From assembly GCA_963995505.1 (NCBI GenBank), contig OZ023184.1:5394001-5458000 (forward strand): a stretch of DNA of 64,000 bases, written 5' to 3'. This DNA is from Hypericum androsaemum (Eukaryota > Streptophyta > Magnoliopsida > Malpighiales > Hypericaceae). The position numbers and the translations under genes are program-made. The notes beneath the pieces were generated by a model. The model had not been told where the DNA came from. It ran no database searches and saw nothing but the letters and a program-made list of their open reading frames with translations. Below are positions 22,901 to 35,104 of the stretch, piece after piece; the stretch's first letter is position 1; the number at the start of each line of letters is the position of its first letter.

Positions 22901-24549
22901 TCATTTGTAATTGATGTAGGAGAAGTTTTGAACTCCTCAAGAGATACGAGGTGTGATTTAAATACTTCGGCCGCAGCTTCCAGGCCCATACCAGGTACAA
23001 GTTCCTTCCCACAGAGAGAGATCTCAAACACTGCAAAATTAGGGAAAAAAGGAAAAAAAGAAGAAGAAAATGTAAACCTCAAACACCCCCAGGAAATCAA
23101 GAAAAATGACAAAATTCCAAAGAAGCCAGCCTCACTGGAAGTCGCGATTTGAGGTTCCGGACTGTCAATTTCTCTGCAGTCAACTTCATGTGCTGCATTT
23201 TCTGGATTATTAGCACCAACTTCTGCTGAAGTGGGTGTGAGAAGTTCGCCGTCCTTCGGATCAGAATCACCGTTGATTGGAACAGACCGATCAGACATGC
23301 AGTCAGGGGCTGCGTTTCCCATCTCTGAAGCATCGTGCTCGTTTGCTTCCATTTCAGCACCAAAATCATCGGACCTATCGTGGCCAGCAGAATCAACACT
23401 GCAGGATGTATTCGGACCATCATTTTGGAATTCAACAACGGCCTCCGCCTTGGTTGCGGCAACAGATTCAGGAGAACAAGGAGACTTCTCATCTGGACAT
23501 TGGCCCTCTATTGAAGTACCCGTTTCACTAGCATCAGCCTCTCCATATCGTTCGGTCAATTTTGTGAGCTCCAAACAGCTTTTGAAGATATCTTCCTTCT
23601 TAACTGTACCAGCCATGTCTTCTGAATCACTCCGCAACAGGCAATCACATTGGGGAGACAAGTTATGAGCTTCTTTACTACGACAGGCGTGTTCCCCATC
23701 ACCTTCGCACACTTCCATCTGGTGTGTTAAAGCACTATCATTGTTTTCTGTAGTCAAAGCATTGTCAGGCTCAGCACTGGTTTCATGAACATTTAGCTCA
23801 CTAATGTAACCGGCGGCCCAAGCATCATCAGCAGAGTTGAATTCTTCAGTTCCTTCGGCCGGTCCAAGATGAAACTGAGGAGTGCTCAAACGAATATGAT
23901 CAGCATTTTTCTCTGAAGCTGAGACCGGAGCTGTTAATACGTGACCATCTACGCTCACCAAGATCACTGCAGAGTCTGTATCTCGCGATTTTCTTACCTG
24001 CTCATCATCCACACTCCCAAATCTATTTGAACAAAACTCCGAGAACTCGACTGAACCCTCCATCGGAGATTGATCATCTGGGAATTCATAATATCTCCGG
24101 CCACCAACAGATTCTGCTCTGTCAAGCCGTTCTGAACTCAAGGTCTCACCTTCATCTCGCAAACGAAACACACCCGAATCAGAAACACTATGCTCAAGTC
24201 TACCTATCCCGGAATCCAACAAATCCTCCCGCAACCCATCAACGTTTCCGGACTCCCCCCCATCCTTTCTCAACTCAACCTCGTGTACAAAGTAAGCTTC
24301 ACCCGAGTTGTCAAGGTACATATGGAAATCAGCTTCGACGCCATTAACATTAATCCGAACAATCTTCTCCGATCCTTTAAGAACCCCCTGAAACTTTCCG
24401 AACCTAACATACCAAGGCGTGCTTCGGAATGTCCCATCCTGCTGTTGAACTACAATCACATCAACAGCCCCACCAAACGGATGAAAAGGGGTGGCAACAG
24501 AGTACACCCCTTGGGAAATCAAGCTCCCAACTTTACCCACCACATTCAT
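19963..24549 (-). CDS. PAH: Phosphatidate phosphatase, lipin family (PAH)
   Basis: Dephosphorylates phosphatidic acid to diacylglycerol, controlling phospholipid and galactolipid synthesis at the ER. Ten exons: 24549-23136, 23030-22426, 22326-22253, 21970-21886, 21151-21065, 20829-20757, 20585-20542, 20443-20315, 20210-20112 and 20016-19963. All introns are GT-AG, phases agree, and the sum is exactly 887 codons plus stop, close to Arabidopsis PAH1/PAH2. The N-LIP domain begins at the start methionine ([21 protein letters not shown]). A long acidic, low-complexity middle follows (~110-560). The C-LIP domain begins at ~673 with [18 protein letters not shown] and carries the catalytic DxDxT motif DVDGT (~691-695); it continues with LFLSARAI and [11 protein letters not shown]. 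The C-terminus is [15 protein letters not shown]. Start 24549 was chosen because the family begins there; 12 upstream in-frame codons look like 5' UTR. Intron 1 (23031-23135) is in frame and stop-free. Confidence 0.95.
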
Positions 24550-26670
24550 TTGGGTAGCCCACCAAACACACACAATCCCCAGCAAAAAAAAAGAAAAGAA
24601 AAAGGTCCAACCTTTTTCAACCCACTTAGCTCAAAGATTGGCCCCCACAAAAAAAGCAAAGTCTGCAACCAAATTAAAACAAGAAAGCTAATAAACCCAA
24701 TTATTTATTCGGTGCGGAGGAACCAAAGATAGAATCTTTATCCAATTTCCTAACTCCCAGAGCCACCATGCACAATACATTAAAACGCTTAAAAATAAAC
24801 GCAACAGAGAAAAAAAACTCACGGATTCCAAAATTTGGTTCTAGAGAAATGCCTCCACCCCACCCCTGTAATGGTGTTTATTCCTTTTTTCTTTTTATTG
24901 CTTCTCTTCCTCTTCTTTTGAGGGAGGGAAGAAGGAGAGACGTCGTCGTGGTGTGTTGATGTGTTAGAGAAGGAGAAACGTAGGTAGTTTGGTTAAGAGA
25001 TTTTTCCTCGTTTGGTGTTTTTGGTGTGTGTACTTCGGTTTTATAATTTATTGCGTTGGTCGGTGTTGTGTTTCCCTGACATTTGACGAGTCTGCTTTAT
25101 TTAATTTTCTTTGTTACTCTGGTCCACTTTATTTAATTTTGCAGTAAACCTCGTGTATCTTAATGTTGGTATTTCAGTTTTTTAAGAAAAAGTTCGTCTT
25201 TGGGATTGGGATTTCGCGCAAATGGTTAGAGATTTGATTTAAGTAGGCGAAGAATTGGTCAGAGTGATAAGAGACTCGAATTTATTTAAGGAGGTCTTGT
25301 ATTGTAACTTTGCGAATATAAAAAATATTATTAAAAGAATCACTGATAAAATAAGATCTGATAATACTTAACTCTGAATATTAAAATTTTTAATTGTCAA
25401 AACATGTGAACATTTAACCAAATGCAGCGACATTGTGTCAACAATTTGAGTTTATTATACCAAAAAGCACTTGAAGTGCTTTTTCTAATGATATAAGAGA
25501 ATTGTGTGGTGCGTAAAGACGATATTCAAATTTTAGTCCCGACAAAAATCAACTTATTAATTTTTTTTAGTTCATTGTGCACTACAAGTTTCATACTTGA
25601 CTATTGACAGAGAAACTCGCAATAACCAGTCACATAATTTTCTCACAGTATTATGGAAAAAGCAATTTTGTTATGACAAAAGGGTTGTTAGAGTTTGAAT
25701 CCAGGAAATGGTTGTTATGACAAAAGAGTTGTTAAGAGTTTGAATACAAGAAAGGGTTGTTGAACATGTATAGCCATCGAATGCATATATGAGATTTCGA
25801 AAAATCTCGAATTCATACTTTGCAAATGTATCTGCTTACATTTTTTTAGAGGTAAACATCGCATCTTAGTGCATATATTCAAGTCAGAAAATCAGCGAAC
25901 AATAGAACATCAAGTTCTAAAAGACGGGAAGTGAGCTAGTCCTGAGGGAGAGAGCCAAGTCTACAATCTTTGCAAATCCAATCTACTACAAAGTTTTGTA
26001 ACATATTGATTAGATTAAGTTTACAAAGCAGTAGGGATGAGAAAGTAGATCGAACATCGACTACTAAGTTTTCCAATCGCCAAGGGACTTGGGAATCAGG
26101 ATCAGTGATAATGGGCCAATCTACAATCAGTTTCCACCGTAGTCGGGACCGAGTTAATGGGCCGACTAATCCAAGTTCGAATCGGGTAAGACATTTGAAA
26201 GGTGACAAAGCTCTTCTAACAAGTATTTAACACTGCTGCGTTTCCAAAAACTCAAACCCGAGACCTTGATTAAGTTAGAATAACTTTCTCACCAGTTAAT
26301 CTAAGATAAATACTAGTCGACAGTATGAGAAAAATTGCAAATTGCAAGAATATTCTCTTGTTTCGGTGTTTGGTGTAAAATGCTTGGTGGGTGGGCAAGT
26401 AAAACTAAAATAAAATCCACCCTTTTCCTGCCCGAAATCAATAATTATCTTACATGATTTGGGCTCGAACCCAATCTCTAATGGGCCTCACTGGACAACC
26501 CAGGCCCATTCTTCCGATAGTCACCGACATCACCAAACGACGTCGCTTCTCCCCACGAGAGCTTCACTCCAAGATCTAATCGACAACAAACAAACAACCG
26601 TTTCCCAGATCTCCCCGAGTCTCAAATCAACGCCCACAGAGAGAGAGAACAAAGGAGAATAGGAAAGAAA
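24550..26670. other. PAH 5' region, LINE RNase H scrap, and CAND-like promoter
   Basis: Up to ~24960 is likely PAH 5' UTR and promoter. At 25940-26110 the minus strand encodes a LINE RNase H-type tail (LLCKLNLINMLQNFVVDW, then ICKDCRLGSLPQD) similar to that at 2340-2520. The final ~200 bases are the promoter of the 26671 gene. Confidence 0.55.
26482..26508. promoter_or_regulatory. Two site II-type promoter elements
   Basis: TGGGCC at 26482-26487 and its inverse GGCCCA at 26503-26508 lie ~165-190 bp upstream of the start codon of the intronless seven-transmembrane gene. Such TGGGCY elements are common in promoters of plant housekeeping genes. Functional assignment is inference. Confidence 0.45.
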
Positions 26671-27993
26671 ATGACGAAACCGCCCTTCCTCCTAGCTCTG
26701 ACCGCCGTCGCCTTCCTCCTGGCGGTGGGCCCCGCCGACGCGGAGATCAAGTCGCTCTCCATAACCGACGACTCCCGGGCGATGATCCTCTTCGAGAAGT
26801 TCGGGTTCACGCACACCGGCCACGTGGAGATAACCGTCGCCAACGTTCGAGTGACGGCCCCTCAGACGGCTCCCAACCCGATCCCGGCGCGGTTCGGGTT
26901 CTTCCTCCTCTCCGAGGAGTCCCTCCTCCAGGTGGTGGACGAGATCCAGCAGAACCCTAGCTTCTGCGTCCTCGACTCCCACTTCATCACCCACCTCTTC
27001 ACCTTCCGGGACCTCTCGCCGCCTCCGATCGCGAGCTTCAACAAGTCGTATCCGGTAACCGCTCCCAACGAGTACTCTCTTTTCTTCGCCAACTGCAACC
27101 CCGAGACTAGCGTCTCCATGGGGGTTAGGACGGAGGTTTACAATTATGACCCGAGCGGCGCGAGGGACTACCTCTCGGCCGGGTTGACCCAGCTCCCGTC
27201 GCTGTTTACCTTCTTTTCGATTGTTTACTTAGGGTTCCTAGTGTTCTGGATCTATTACGGTTACCATAATAAGAAGTCGGTGCACCGGATCCACCTTCTG
27301 ATGGCGGGGCTGCTGCTGATGAAGACGCTGAACCTGATCTGCGCGGCCGAGGACAAGCATTATGTTAAGGTCACGGGGACCCCGCACGGGTGGGACGTGC
27401 TGTTCTACATTTTCCAGTTTATTCGGGTGGTGCTGCTGTTTACTGTGATTGTTTTGATCGGGACGGGGTGGTCGTTTCTCAAGCCCTTCCTCCAGGAGAA
27501 GGAGAAGAAGGTGTTGATGATCGTGATCCCGCTGCAAGTGCTGGCCAATGTGGCGTCGGCTGTGATTGGGGAGACTGGGCCGTTTATTAAGGATTGGGTG
27601 ACCTGGAACCAGGTGTTCTTGCTTGTTGATATTATCTGCTGTTGCGCGATTATTTTCCCGATTGTGTGGTCCATTAGGTCGTTGAAGGAGACCTCCAAGA
27701 CGGATGGTAAGGCGGCCCGGAACCTGGCCAAGTTGCAGCTGTTTAGGCAGTTTTACATCGTGGTCATTGGGTACTTGTATTTCACGAGGATCGTGGTTTT
27801 TGCCTTGAAGACCATTGCCGCGTACAAGTACAAGTGGGTGAGCAATGGTGCCGAAGAGACTGCCAGCTTGGTATTTTACGTCGTGATGTTTCATATGTTC
27901 AGGCCAGTGGAGAGGAACGAGTACTTTGTGCTCGACGAGGAGGAGGAAGCCGAGGCCGAGATGGCTCTCAAGGACGAGGAATTTGAGCTTTGA
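26671..27993 (+). CDS. Seven-transmembrane protein, GPR107/Lung-7TM family (CAND6/7-like)
   Basis: Intronless gene of 440 codons with ATG at 26671 after a purine-rich leader. A cleavable signal peptide (residues 1-24, ending GPADA) precedes a luminal domain (~25-180) with SLSITDDSRAMILFEKFGF, the family's conserved start, and two Cys residues (FCVLDSHF, NCNPETSV). Seven hydrophobic segments follow from about residue 178: SLFTFFSIVYLGFLVFW, HLLMAGLLLMKTLNLI, VVLLFTVIVLIGTGW, VLMIVIPLQVLANVA, VFLLVDIICCCAIIF, FYIVVIGYLYFTRIVVF and ASLVFYVVMFHMFRP. An acidic tail (DEEEEAEAEMALKDEEFEL) ends the protein. The length matches plant members, which are reported as candidate G-protein-coupled receptors; animal GPR107/108 act in Golgi-endosome trafficking. 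GC content is high in the first third, unlike the AT-rich flanks. Confidence 0.95.
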   Translation: MTKPPFLLALTAVAFLLAVGPADAEIKSLSITDDSRAMILFEKFGFTHTGHVEITVANVRVTAPQTAPNPIPARFGFFLLSEESLLQVVDEIQQNPSFCVLDSHFITHLFTFRDLSPPPIASFNKSYPVTAPNEYSLFFANCNPETSVSMGVRTEVYNYDPSGARDYLSAGLTQLPSLFTFFSIVYLGFLVFWIYYGYHNKKSVHRIHLLMAGLLLMKTLNLICAAEDKHYVKVTGTPHGWDVLFYIFQFIRVVLLFTVIVLIGTGWSFLKPFLQEKEKKVLMIVIPLQVLANVASAVIGETGPFIKDWVTWNQVFLLVDIICCCAIIFPIVWSIRSLKETSKTDGKAARNLAKLQLFRQFYIVVIGYLYFTRIVVFALKTIAAYKYKWVSNGAEETASLVFYVVMFHMFRPVERNEYFVLDEEEEAEAEMALKDEEFEL

Positions 27994-30900
27994 GGAAAAG
28001 GAAAGAAATAATCGCAATCGTTGTTTCGCACGTGGAACTTGTATTACATATTCAGGTTCTGTAAGCTTAATTTTCCACTTTACCAGGAGTTTGGTATTTC
28101 ATTGAGTAGCAAACTGTGATTTTCAGTTGCCTTGCCTGAGTCTTACCTTGTGAGGGATGGGTATTAGTCTTTTGTCATAGATACTTGATTACTATATTTC
28201 ATTTTTGTGTGATTGTTATAACTACATCAAGAGATCTTGGATGCTTCCCACGAATTTGGAATTGTAATGATAGCTTACTGTCTGGGTGCGTTGATCTTTT
28301 GTTTGATCGACAAGTTCCTGTCTCTTAGACTAGTTAAGCGGAGATGTTCTTTGAGGTTTTAACTATAGATTTTGGTCAATCCATGCTGCAATGAGAGTGC
28401 GAATAGAGCCCTAACTGACGATGTTATTTAGTTGGTTGATTGATCATTGTTTTGGTAAGTTGTCTAAAAGTTTTAGATGAAAGGTTTATTCACGATTTGA
28501 GCTCAAGCTTCAAGTCGTGAATCATATTTATGTCTTTGCATTAGTAGAGCTATTTAGTTCAATATATATTGGTGAGCGTCCATTTTTAGACACTGGGTTC
28601 CCGTTCTAAAAACTATCAGTATCAAAGCTCGAGTTCCCATATTGTAGTTTGCCAGCCTTTACTTATACTAGTTGCTTGAGTCCCTGCTTTCATTTGCCAC
28701 TGAGGTATTTTTTTTCCATAACTTTATTCTTATTTAAATTCTGATTCTTAATGTTGGACTCATCTAGTGGTGCTTCATGGTTACAAAATTATCATTTCCC
28801 ATGAATGTTGCGAGTGATTTTGAATCCCCTTCGGTAGAATTCTGTTTACGTTTCATTGATTGTCCGATCACCATGCAGTTTTGCTTTATTGAGCTGCTCA
28901 TGGGTGTTGATAGTGGATTCTTTGCTGTCTGTATGTTTTTCTGCTTTGATTTGTATGTTTATCTGGGGAGCCACATCTACTTACCGGTGCGTATTTGATT
29001 TGTCAGTTGGAGCTGGTTGACTGTGATACGCTAGTAATGCAACTTCCTAGGGCGTGCTGTGCTTTTGAAATGATTTGTTTCTTGTGTTGAACTACCTAGA
29101 AAATGATATGTTTCGGGATGTATTCGGAGTGGAACTGCTGGATCCTCTGAATTTTTCAATGCCCTATATTCCACCATTCCATTAAGCATATGTATAAATG
29201 CAGCAGTTCGCCGACAAGTATGTTGTGTGTATGCCCCTGCAAACACATTAGGATCTGTGGTGTTTCAGACTATCGTCAAGCCATTCGCGACGACCCGGGC
29301 TTTCTGACCCTGTGATTGCTGCTGAATGTGGTTGATGTTCTCCTTCTTCCCCTCGTATTCTCTTGCATTACTGCATTAGTTGCTTTGATTCTAGGCTGTC
29401 CGTGTCATATCATATCGTAATTACCGATGGTTGTTGTTAAGCAAGCAAGCTGTCGGACTTTGGTCGTTTTATTCCGCCGTTGTCGTTTCCTTGTCTCGTC
29501 TCTTGGATTGACTTAACGATGAGCCGTTGGGGAGATGGCAATCAAGTAAAGCCGTATTCCGACCATCCAAGTTGGAGCTTTCTTTTCGGAAAGTATACTG
29601 TTGGAGTTGGGCTGGCTTTACTGGCTGGGCCAGTCTTTGTTCAAAGACACAGTTGCTTGACGTTTTTAACTTGTAACCCAGCTTAGGAGTCTTCAAGAAG
29701 CAACATCCGAGATCTCTTAAACTGAACTTCACCTTCGATTAATCCTATCTAGAGCTTTTTATTGGAGTCTTTAGTATTCAGAGTAACCATCCAAAACCTT
29801 TTTAAGTGAATCCAAATTTTTACTACTTTAATATTTTTTATTGGTATTTTATGTCTTCAGTTTGAATATTGTAAATGAAGTATTTACTATTTGAAGGGCT
29901 ACCGCTGATTATAGGATTAATTGCTGCCCATGATATCACAGCAGATAATTAAAAGTTAATAAACCAAAAGGCTGACATTCTCACTTCTATTTAATATATC
30001 ATGCAGAAAGCCTATTTTTAAAGAAATAAATTCTTACCCGACCAAAAAAACAAAAGAAATAAATTCTTAAGACCTAGCGCAAGTGGTATAGGGTATGTGT
30101 AGAATTTTGTTTGGAGTTTTTTTTTCAGGCCTTAATATTTTGAGTCGAGAATTATCAAGTCATATTTACGGGATGGTTCTCCCAATGTTATTTTCAATAC
30201 CTCCTTAAGTGAGTTCAAGTCACTTACTACTTGAATCAACCACATTTTTTTTAGAGTTTAGGATTAGGAGAACTATAAATTATAATTATTAAAATCTTTC
30301 TTTATTCTTATTCTTGGTTCCTTCTAGTATTTGAATACAAGATCTCCCTGAATTTATACACGTTTTGTGCTGTCAGGATAAATGCTTTTTGACATTTCTT
30401 ATTGTAAGTTGACGTGGCAACATTACGGATGACATTTGGGCAAGTTAAGAAAGCTGAAGCTCAGAGAGAATGGTCCATCTAGCTAATACCAAACGAACCA
30501 AGCTTACAGATATTTTTTTGAGGCAGGCTAGTGTGGATGATAATGCATTCGAGACAAGTGGTGACCCTCCTCGATGATAAGAGAGAGAGAGAGAGAGAGA
30601 GAGGCGTGTTTGAGGTACCATAATTCGTAATTAGTGACTCACAGTAGTGGTGCTTCCCGCGTCCTTAAGCAAAGCCCAAACAGCTCTGGTGGGTGCTATT
30701 ATTGTCGAGCCCTTTTCAACATGCCATTTATTTCGCGATCCGGTTCTTGAACTGTTGGTTACGGTTTATGAAATTATAAATAGTTCGCGAATTAATTATT
30801 AGTTAAATCAAAATCAATATTTCAACTATTCTAGTAACTGATTCTTTGTACTTTTTAATGTTTAAAAGTTGAATTTTATAATTTAAAATTATTGAAAATC

Positions 30901-32293
30901 AAGATATTTCTGTTAATTTGCAAATTGAATCGGGTAGTAACCAACTAATTAATCATGATTGGATTTTGATAAATTTCAAACTGTGACCGTAACCGTAAGC
31001 TCACGAATACGATTATGAGACCACAATTGCAATTTTAACCACAATTGTGGTTAATGATTTTGAACCATGCATCACTTGGAAGCATGGCAACTAACAAGGG
31101 AGGTTCATAATGCTTAGAGTTCTTAGAAAAGCAGCACTATTAATAATTTGTTGGAACGCTTTTTTCCTTTCAAAAGTTACATACGATTAAAAGTTACATA
31201 CGATTAAAATTTGATTAGTCAATGTACTGGTATTCGAATAATAATTGATATAGAAACCATGGCTGGATGTTAGGTGTATTTGATTGGGAATGCAAATGCA
31301 TAAATACCGAATGGCGGTCATGATGGTAGCTTACCACTGACTCCACACTTTTCCCCTTTCTTGATCTTGACTTTTGCCTTGACAATTGGCTTTCTCATCT
31401 CTCAACCGAGGTGGCCACTGTAATTATCTAATATTTTATTGAGATTACATGTTATTCGAATATTAATTCACCAAATACAACTAACTTAACTCAATTCTAG
31501 TTGAACTAAAAAACAACAAAAATTATAGTACTGTCAAGTTTTTGTATAACTAAATTTCAATATTCAAATCCGAAACTCCTTCAATTAAAATAGCCGGTGC
31601 CTTTTCGGAAGGCAATTTTACAGCTTCCAGGAAATGAGAATCCAAAGCAAAATAAATAACCTAACCTTTGACCTCTTTTTGTGGGAGAATTTTAACCAAC
31701 AGCTCATTACGAACCCACAACTTCTAGCTTTCTAGCTTTATATATTATTATATGCAACGCCGTATAATTAGGCAGGGTGACGATACTTTGGTCAAAAAAG
31801 ACAGAAAGCAGGAAATATTATTAATGGTCAAATATTATCGGATTTTGTTACGTGTCACCCATGCCATTTAGTTAACTAGTATTTACGGAATCACATCCAA
31901 AGAAAAAAAATATAACACAATTATTGACGGTTTAAATGATATATTTTTAAAATTTTATGTTTAAAGTTTACGAATAAAAATATATTATTGACAGAGTTAC
32001 TCTATATATGACATAAATTTAATAATACTCAATTCTAAAATACAGACTAGTAAAAAATATATAGAAACGGAAAAATATTAAAAACTAAGGGCTACCAGCT
32101 GGATTTATCAGCAAGACGTTTACCAAAAGCGTGAAAGTTATTATACATAATTATATAATTACATCGCAAATCGCAATGCATGCAATAATAAACCAACCAA
32201 AACACCAAAATACACAAAATTTATATCCGAAGAAAACATTGGAGCACACTTCCATTTTCCATAACATTGATTTAATTAAATTAATTAGTCAAC
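27994..32293. other. Intergenic, AT-rich, contains 3' UTR and a GA microsatellite
   Basis: The first few hundred bases are probably 3' UTR of the seven-transmembrane gene. No conserved protein, structured RNA or complete element was recognised in the remaining ~4 kb. Short open frames lack domains and plausible splice partners. Confidence 0.5.
30581..30603. repeat. (GA)n microsatellite
   Basis: An uninterrupted GA dinucleotide run of 23 bases. Confidence 0.95.
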
Positions 32294-32788
32294 TTAATCC
32301 ACGACGTCGACACTAGCGGAACAAGACAACAACCTGTGAAAAAACCTAAGCATGGCGTTGCAAGAAACTTCCTTAACCCTTCTAAGCACAAAACACTTCT
32401 TCCTCGTCCTCCTCCTCGTACTGTTACGTGAGGAAGATGATGATGATCCGTTAATGTGGACCCCCTCCTTGCTTTTCCGGTTGCTCGGCTTCCTCGTCGG
32501 CCTCTCCGGCGGGCTCTCCTTCCTCGAGAACGTGTAGCTCCTCAGGTACATCTGCCTGCACGAGATGCAGTCCACAACCCGGGCCCCGTGGCGGTGGTGG
32601 CGGCTGTGGCCGTGGTTGTTGTTGTTCCCGTCGTCGTCGACGGGTAACCCCCTCGTCACGCGGCGGACGGACCTTATGAACTCGGGGTCGGATTCTGGCC
32701 ACTTCTGGAGGTTGACGTACGTGGCCCGCGCGGGAATTCGCGGGTCACGTGCGTCGTCGACACAGCGTGAGATACAGACGGATGTCAT
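32294..32788 (-). CDS. Conserved plant protein of unknown function (SCRQMYLRSYTFSRKE family)
   Basis: Single-exon gene of 164 codons with ATG at 32788 and TAA at 32294. Two conserved blocks define it: YVNLQKWPESDPEFIRSVRR near residues 24-43, and SCRQMYLRSYTFSRKE near 76-91. Between them is an Asn/His-rich low-complexity linker. Downstream are a Ser run, a basic RRRTRKKCFVLRRVKE stretch and a Cys-containing tail. I recognise the block pair from small uncharacterised angiosperm proteins with no established function. The basic C-terminal cluster could be a nuclear signal, which is inference. The plus strand is also open across much of this GC-rich gene, but only the minus reading has the conserved blocks. 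Confidence 0.8.
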   Translation of the reverse strand: MTSVCISRCVDDARDPRIPARATYVNLQKWPESDPEFIRSVRRVTRGLPVDDDGNNNNHGHSRHHRHGARVVDCISCRQMYLRSYTFSRKESPPERPTRKPSNRKSKEGVHINGSSSSSSRNSTRRRTRKKCFVLRRVKEVSCNAMLRFFHRLLSCSASVDVVD

Positions 32789-34277
32789 TTATTTTTCTCT
32801 CTATAACCTTTGTTGGGTGTATAGGGAGAGCTTTTGTGTGTTTATAGAGAGAGGAAAGGTACTATTATGTATATGGGATGTGGAGTTGGCGTGATTTAGC
32901 ATTTGGGAAAGTGGGACATTTTGTGATGATGGCGGCTGGGAACTTGGTATGATTTGGCCATGGAATTGTGTTAGGTATGGTTTTGCTTTTTGTGGTGTAA
33001 TTAGGGATGAATGGTAAGAAAATTAGTGGATAAGATTATTAATTGGGTAAATTATCCTGGTCTATAACGAAATCACCATTAGCGACCTACCTTTTGAAAA
33101 ATTATTTTGCCGTCCTTACTTTTTGTTTAAATGTTGGTCTCGGGTCCATGGCTTACGTCAGCAATCATTTTTTTATTTGGCTTACGTCAGCAATCATTTT
33201 TTCATTTTTTTGTCTCATGAAATGACCTTTATACACTTCTTTGAAAATGACCTTTATATCCTTACGCAAAAAATAAAACAAAAATCTTCTTCTTCAATCT
33301 TTGGAAAACCATCATCTTCGACTTCTATTTCCAGAAATCAAAAACTAAATGAATTTATTAAACACAACTAGAAACCAATAATTTAGAAACCAAAACTAAA
33401 TGAACAGACACAACCACAAACCAATAATTATGTGACCTACACATAATTCTAAACAATATCCACCTATTCTCTGTGGCTAAGAAGCAAGCAACCACATACA
33501 CCCTCGAGGCCATGTTCAGTACTTTTATTGTGATTACCTGCTATTCTACCGAGAAACACCATTATACAGACACCCGATATGAACAAAAAAAATGCAAACT
33601 CATATCAGCTTTTTCCATATTAATGTCAACAATTTCTTCAGGACATAAAGGCTATTCCTAATTATAGAACAGCAGGAACCCATAACCAAACTTGGTGTAA
33701 AGAGAGGTCGATGAAGGAAAATATTTCAACTAAAATCGAAAAACTTACTGTCGGAAAACGGGTATCTAAAACAAAACCCTCAAACTTAACCAAACAACCT
33801 TAAGTAAACAAATCAAAGCACACAACATGAAATTTCTTATTCAAGCCCTCTCCATTTGTCGCGTCAAGGATGGAATTTCTATGGTTGTGGGGAAAATCAA
33901 GGGTTGGCGGGTTTGAATGAGCGGGGCAACAACCCTCTCCACTTGGTTGTGGGGAAAATCAAGGATGGGTTTGCTGTTTTTGCGAGGCAGGATGAGGGTT
34001 CAGTGTGCGGTGGGAGGGAGAGTGACGGGGCCGGTCGGAGGAACGGGAACGGTGTCATTTCCGGCGAGAAAGAGTACTGAAGGGACTTGGTGTTCCTGGG
34101 TTTCCGGCGAGGAAGAGGGCTAATTAGTCTTATCTTCTTGAACCGATTGAAGATTTCCAGGGTTTTTGATTGATTCGAGTATTTTTTGGTTGATTAATTG
34201 TTGAATTGGGGTCACTTGGATGTTCTTAGTGCTAAATAAGTTATTTAATTAATTAGTGTTCTTCGTGTTTTTGTAAT

Positions 34278-35104
34278 TGTTGTATGTCGGAGTTGGTGTA
34301 CTTGATTAGGATCACTTCAGTCGAGGCAAGTGTTGGACACTTTCTCCGTAAGACGAGATTGCCCCGTATATTTCAGTGCGGTACGGGCTTCGGCAATCGT
34401 CCCCAAGATACAACGACTGTTTAGGGCGTTTCCAAGAACGTTGCACACGTATCTCGAAACTTTCGGGCGAACCCTTATATGCCCAGAACTTTCGGGACTC
34501 TTTTCTAGATGAAGAACGGGGGGAGAGGAGAAGACAACAATGCTAGGAGGTGCATGTGCTGCTGGGATGAGGAAATGGCAAGGGAGGCACGCCTATTTAT
34601 AGGCTGGAGGAGGCAGGGAGCCAGCCACCCCGAAGAGACGCCTCCGCTCGGCCAACAGGCTGACTGGCTGCGCTCGTGGCCCTTCGGTGGCTGACTGGCT
34701 GCGCAGCTGCCTCCGGGTCCAGGCAAAATACTTAAGGAATAGGCTGGAGGAGGCAGGGAGCCACCGGGTCCGGGCAAAATACTTAAGGCTCCTCCAGCTC
34801 CTCGCGACGATGCGCACGTGCGAAGTGCCAAGTACGCCACAAAGCGCCCATTGCGACCTGCGTCCAATGCGCCATACGCACACGCACGTGCGCGTGCTCG
34901 GACGGTGCTTCGCACCGTCCTCGCAGGCAGCTAGCGGTGGGTCAGCCTTTTGGGTAGCCAATCAAGTTGAGAGGCAAGGAGAGGAATTCCTTATAAACAA
35001 GGAAATCCTCCTTGCTCTATTCAATGTGGGATTGCAACCTTCCATCTCCCTTTGGGCCTTTCCTTTATTGGGCTTGCATTGAATTTTCCATTCAAAACCC
35101 AACA
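34278..35104 (-). repeat. Complete 3' LTR of the defective copia
   Basis: 827 bp bounded by TGTTG and CAACA. It contains a TATAAATAG-type box (minus strand, about 34592-34602), a perfect hairpin GGACGGTGC-ttc-GCACCGTCC (34900-34920) and an internally duplicated block containing ggctggaggaggcagggagcc (about 34602 and 34741). Confidence 0.9.

Noticed and set aside
22571..24732. Plus-strand open frames across PAH exon 1
   Set aside because: Antisense shadows of the acidic, low-complexity PAH middle region.
27238..28017. Minus-strand 259-codon open frame opposite the seven-transmembrane gene
   Set aside because: Shadow of the real plus-strand gene; His/Gln-rich text with no domain.
30060..30260. 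Possible SINE (gacctagcgcaagtggtatagggta, A-box-like)
   Set aside because: No B box, A tail or target duplication could be paired with it.
34505..34961. Open frames of 122-136 codons in the copia LTR
   Set aside because: They lie within an LTR and reflect GC-rich repeats; no conserved protein.
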